DNA from: an uncultured Verrucomicrobiota bacterium
GTDB taxonomy: Bacteria > Verrucomicrobiota > Kiritimatiellia > Kiritimatiellales > Tichowtungiaceae
DNA length: 64,000 nucleotides
Assembly (NCBI GenBank): GCA_903831085.1
Contig: CAIKWE010000060.1
Span: 1 to 64,000 of the forward strand
Reading direction: 5' to 3'
Shown here piece after piece: positions 62,212 to 64,000 of this stretch. Below the pieces are notes generated by a model. The model did no database searches and was not told the DNA's origin. It saw only the letters and a program-made list of their open reading frames with translations. Numbering within the stretch: position 1 is the stretch's first letter; every line of letters begins with the position of its first letter. Both the position numbers and the translations under genes were made by a program.

Positions 62212-62266
62212 CAACCTTTCCATCTCTTAACCTGCTAACCCTATAACCATTCAACCGGAATACAAA

Positions 62267-63523
62267 ATGACTAATAATGTGAGCCATCTTTTCCAATGTT
62301 TGGAAAAACATCTGATCGCGACAGACTTTAAGGGGATTGATCCGTTTGACGGGATGAACAGTCCTCTGGTGAAATCTCTGACGTTCGGCAATCGGCGGCT
62401 GGGGATAGCCGCGCTTCAATTTTTCAAGCGCTGTCCGGTGAATTTGCGTCCGCTTTTCGGTATCCGCTCCGGAACCAATCCCAAGGGGCACGGGTTGCTG
62501 GCCGCGACATATATTCAGAAATACCGCATGACCGGCGATGCGTCCGATCTGTCCCGGGCAAAAGAATTTGCGGACTGGCTGATTGTGAACCGTTCACACG
62601 GCTGTTCCGGTGCAGCATGGGGATATAACTTTGACTGGCCGAACCGTAATGCGATCTTCCCTGCGGGCACCCCGACGAGCGTGAACACAGCCTACATTGC
62701 CGAGGCGCTACTCGATCTCTTCGAAGTGACCGGCGATGAAAAATATAAAGCCGTCGCCGTTTCCTCAGCTGATTTCCTGCTGAAAGATCTTAATCGTAGC
62801 GGAACGGACGATGAGTTCTGTTTTTCCTATACCCCGCTTGATCAGACGCAGATTCATAACGCAAATATGCTGAGCGCCACTCTGCTGGCGCGGATTTACA
62901 CTGTAGCTACGGGCGGCGACCGCGGACTCCCTTCTGCAGCCGGGGTCGCTGACCCCGGAACCGGCGCGGGCACCGCCCGCACCTACAGTATTGGAATTGA
63001 TGTAGAGAAGATATCAGGCGCCGCTCAGGCTTCGATGCGCTTCTCCCTGAACCGCCAACAGCCGGACGGCTCCTGGCTTTATGGCACCGAGCCGCGCAAC
63101 AGCTGGATTGATAGCTACCACACCGGCTACAACCTGCTGTCCATTAAACGGTACTCCGCCGCCTTCCAAACAATGGAACATGAAGAAGCATTGCGCAAAG
63201 GCTACACCTTCTATCTGGATCATTTTTTCACCCCGGAAGGATTTGTAAAATATTACCATAACCGGACGTATCCGTGGGACGGCCATGCGATGGCGCATGC
63301 CCTGCTGACGCTCGATGAACTGGGGCACCTCGAGCCGGAACGTAGCGGCGCAATTCGTGACAAGGTCATGGCTCGTATCCAAGACACCTTCTGGGATGAG
63401 CGCCGGGGATGCTTTATTTACCTCGTTTCCAAACATTTGAAAAACCGCATCGACTATTATCGCTGGGTGCAGTGCTGGATGTTTTATGCACTCGTCACCC
63501 ACCAGTGGAAGACGGCAGATTAA
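62267..63523 (+). CDS. Alpha/alpha-toroid glycan-locus protein of unknown function
   Basis: The 418-residue protein has a helical repeat (alpha6/alpha6 barrel-like) layout with motifs GIRSGTNPKGHGLLAATYIQ, AGTPTSVNTAYIAEALLDL, NANMLSATLLARI and NSWIDSYHTGYNLLSIKRYS. Such proteins appear in many LPS loci and are sometimes mislabelled as aminolevulinate dehydratase; they could be glycan hydrolases or epimerases. Residues about 225-240 (SAAGVADPGTGAGTARTYS) come from a perfect 8-3-8 palindrome inserted in frame. An exact dispersed palindrome is translated near the N-terminus (LFQCLEK). Confidence 0.6.
   Translation: MTNNVSHLFQCLEKHLIATDFKGIDPFDGMNSPLVKSLTFGNRRLGIAALQFFKRCPVNLRPLFGIRSGTNPKGHGLLAATYIQKYRMTGDASDLSRAKEFADWLIVNRSHGCSGAAWGYNFDWPNRNAIFPAGTPTSVNTAYIAEALLDLFEVTGDEKYKAVAVSSADFLLKDLNRSGTDDEFCFSYTPLDQTQIHNANMLSATLLARIYTVATGGDRGLPSAAGVADPGTGAGTARTYSIGIDVEKISGAAQASMRFSLNRQQPDGSWLYGTEPRNSWIDSYHTGYNLLSIKRYSAAFQTMEHEEALRKGYTFYLDHFFTPEGFVKYYHNRTYPWDGHAMAHALLTLDELGHLEPERSGAIRDKVMARIQDTFWDERRGCFIYLVSKHLKNRIDYYRWVQCWMFYALVTHQWKTAD
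62939..62976. repeat. Palindromic element inserted in frame in a gene
   Basis: CCGGGGTC-GCT-GACCCCGG is followed by GCGGGC-ACC-GCCCGC. Both have three-base loops and the first shares the C-C-G-x-G-G-T-C design and length of the palindrome at 19276-19294. The inserted codons keep the frame of the gene at 62267. Confidence 0.65.
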
Positions 63524-63553
63524 TGCGTGACGCATGAACAATCCGGGAGAGAT

Positions 63554-64000
63554 ATGAGAAACATGAAGCTTCAGGTGTTTTACATACTACTTGCATTGTT
63601 TAATGCCGCACACAAGGCGGTGGCATTTCGCTTTGCACGGCAACTGCTGTATTGCATTGCCGGATTTCGTATAGCCCGCTCCGCGTCAATACACAATGTC
63701 CGGTTCTTTACCTTCGGCAAGCTGGAGATTGGTTCAAACACGATTGTTAATCGCGGCTGTTATCTGGACAGTCGGCGCGGATTGACGATAGGAGATAATG
63801 TTGTCATTGCCCATGATACGAAAATCTACACATTAGGACATGATATCAACTGCGCGGATTTTTCAACCAAGGGCGCTCCCGTGCGTATAGAGGATCATGC
63901 CGTGCTCTTCAGCAACGTCCTGGTCATGCCGGGAGTAACTGTGGGCAAAGGGGCGGTAGTACTGCCCGGGTGTGTGGTGACAAAGGATGTTGCACCCATG
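63554..64000 (+). CDS. Left-handed beta-helix acetyltransferase, 3' end cut off by the window
   Basis: The frame is open to the right edge and gives 149 residues. It starts at ATG 63554 with GGGAGAG in front. A hydrophobic N-terminus (about 4-40) precedes hexapeptide repeats: [39 protein letters not shown] (catalytic His region), then [18 protein letters not shown] and [10 protein letters not shown]. This is the WcaF/Maa-like plan of the protein at 35392. It is the last gene in the window and belongs to the polysaccharide locus. Confidence 0.8.
   Translation, partial: MRNMKLQVFYILLALFNAAHKAVAFRFARQLLYCIAGFRIARSASIHNVRFFTFGKLEIGSNTIVNRGCYLDSRRGLTIGDNVVIAHDTKIYTLGHDINCADFSTKGAPVRIEDHAVLFSNVLVMPGVTVGKGAVVLPGCVVTKDVAPM

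Overview
The window most likely comes from an anaerobic or facultatively anaerobic, Gram-negative-type member of the PVC superphylum, probably Kiritimatiellota or a close relative. This is inferred from secreted S1 sulfatases, a PL6 polysaccharide lyase, a secreted protein ending in a Ca-binding DPDNDG-type tail, an FNR/HcpR-like box before an Fe-S protein gene, and many short palindromic repeats inside and between genes. No 16S gene is present, so this placement is an inference. Base composition is moderately GC-rich, with lower-GC patches at 19.5-19.8 kb, 43-46 kb and 50.1-51.1 kb.

Layout. (1) 0.2-8.8 kb: an exported phosphoesterase/arylsulfotransferase operon in which two subtypes of calcineurin-like phosphoesterase occur once fused and once as separate genes. 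(2) 9-16.7 kb: a small DUF3820-type protein, an aldo/keto reductase, two tandem sulfatases, a MurG/MGDG-like glycosyltransferase, tRNA-Ile2(CAU), TrmJ and two lipoproteins. (3) 16.7-21.7 kb: a HAD-UbiA fusion, a nucleotidyltransferase, a block of palindromes, an integron-cassette-like small gene and a UDP-sugar pyrophosphorylase, followed by tRNA-Leu(UAA). (4) 22.2-26.4 kb: an FrdX-like ferredoxin, a PL6 lyase, a ferritin-like protein, a glutamine amidotransferase and a gene graveyard with LMW-PTP and YebC remnants. (5) 26.5-64 kb (right edge): a very large cell-surface polysaccharide locus on the + strand. It is headed by a GbsR/MarR-type regulator and a specialised NusG paralogue.

How the polysaccharide locus works. 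It encodes nucleotide-sugar pathways for GDP-L-fucose (gmd, fcl), dTDP-L-rhamnose (rmlDBAC), a UDP-HexNAc uronate (TviB/WbpO plus an epimerase), probably GDP-colitose (gmd plus colD- and colC-like genes) and probably a dTDP-4-amino-4,6-dideoxyhexose (RffA/WecE-like aminotransferase). It also encodes many glycosyltransferases, a Wzx-type flippase, an O-antigen-polymerase/ligase-like protein and several acetyltransferases. Two submodules stand out. One (37.3-46.5 kb) resembles the Arn lipid-A modification system: polyprenyl-phosphate glycosyltransferases, a GNAT acyltransferase, two half-size SMR-like proteins, an aminotransferase and an ArnT-like membrane transferase. It is accompanied by a fusion of an ATP-grasp ligase with a lysine-2,3-aminomutase-type radical SAM domain. 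The other (58.9-61.5 kb) has its own acyl carrier protein, ketoreductase and KAS III-like enzyme, suggesting a dedicated hydroxyacyl donor for decorating an amino sugar.

Across the window a 15-bp palindrome, TTCCAA-N3-TTGGAA, recurs at least eight times exactly and about as often with one or two mismatches, both inside genes and between them. No annotated feature explains it.
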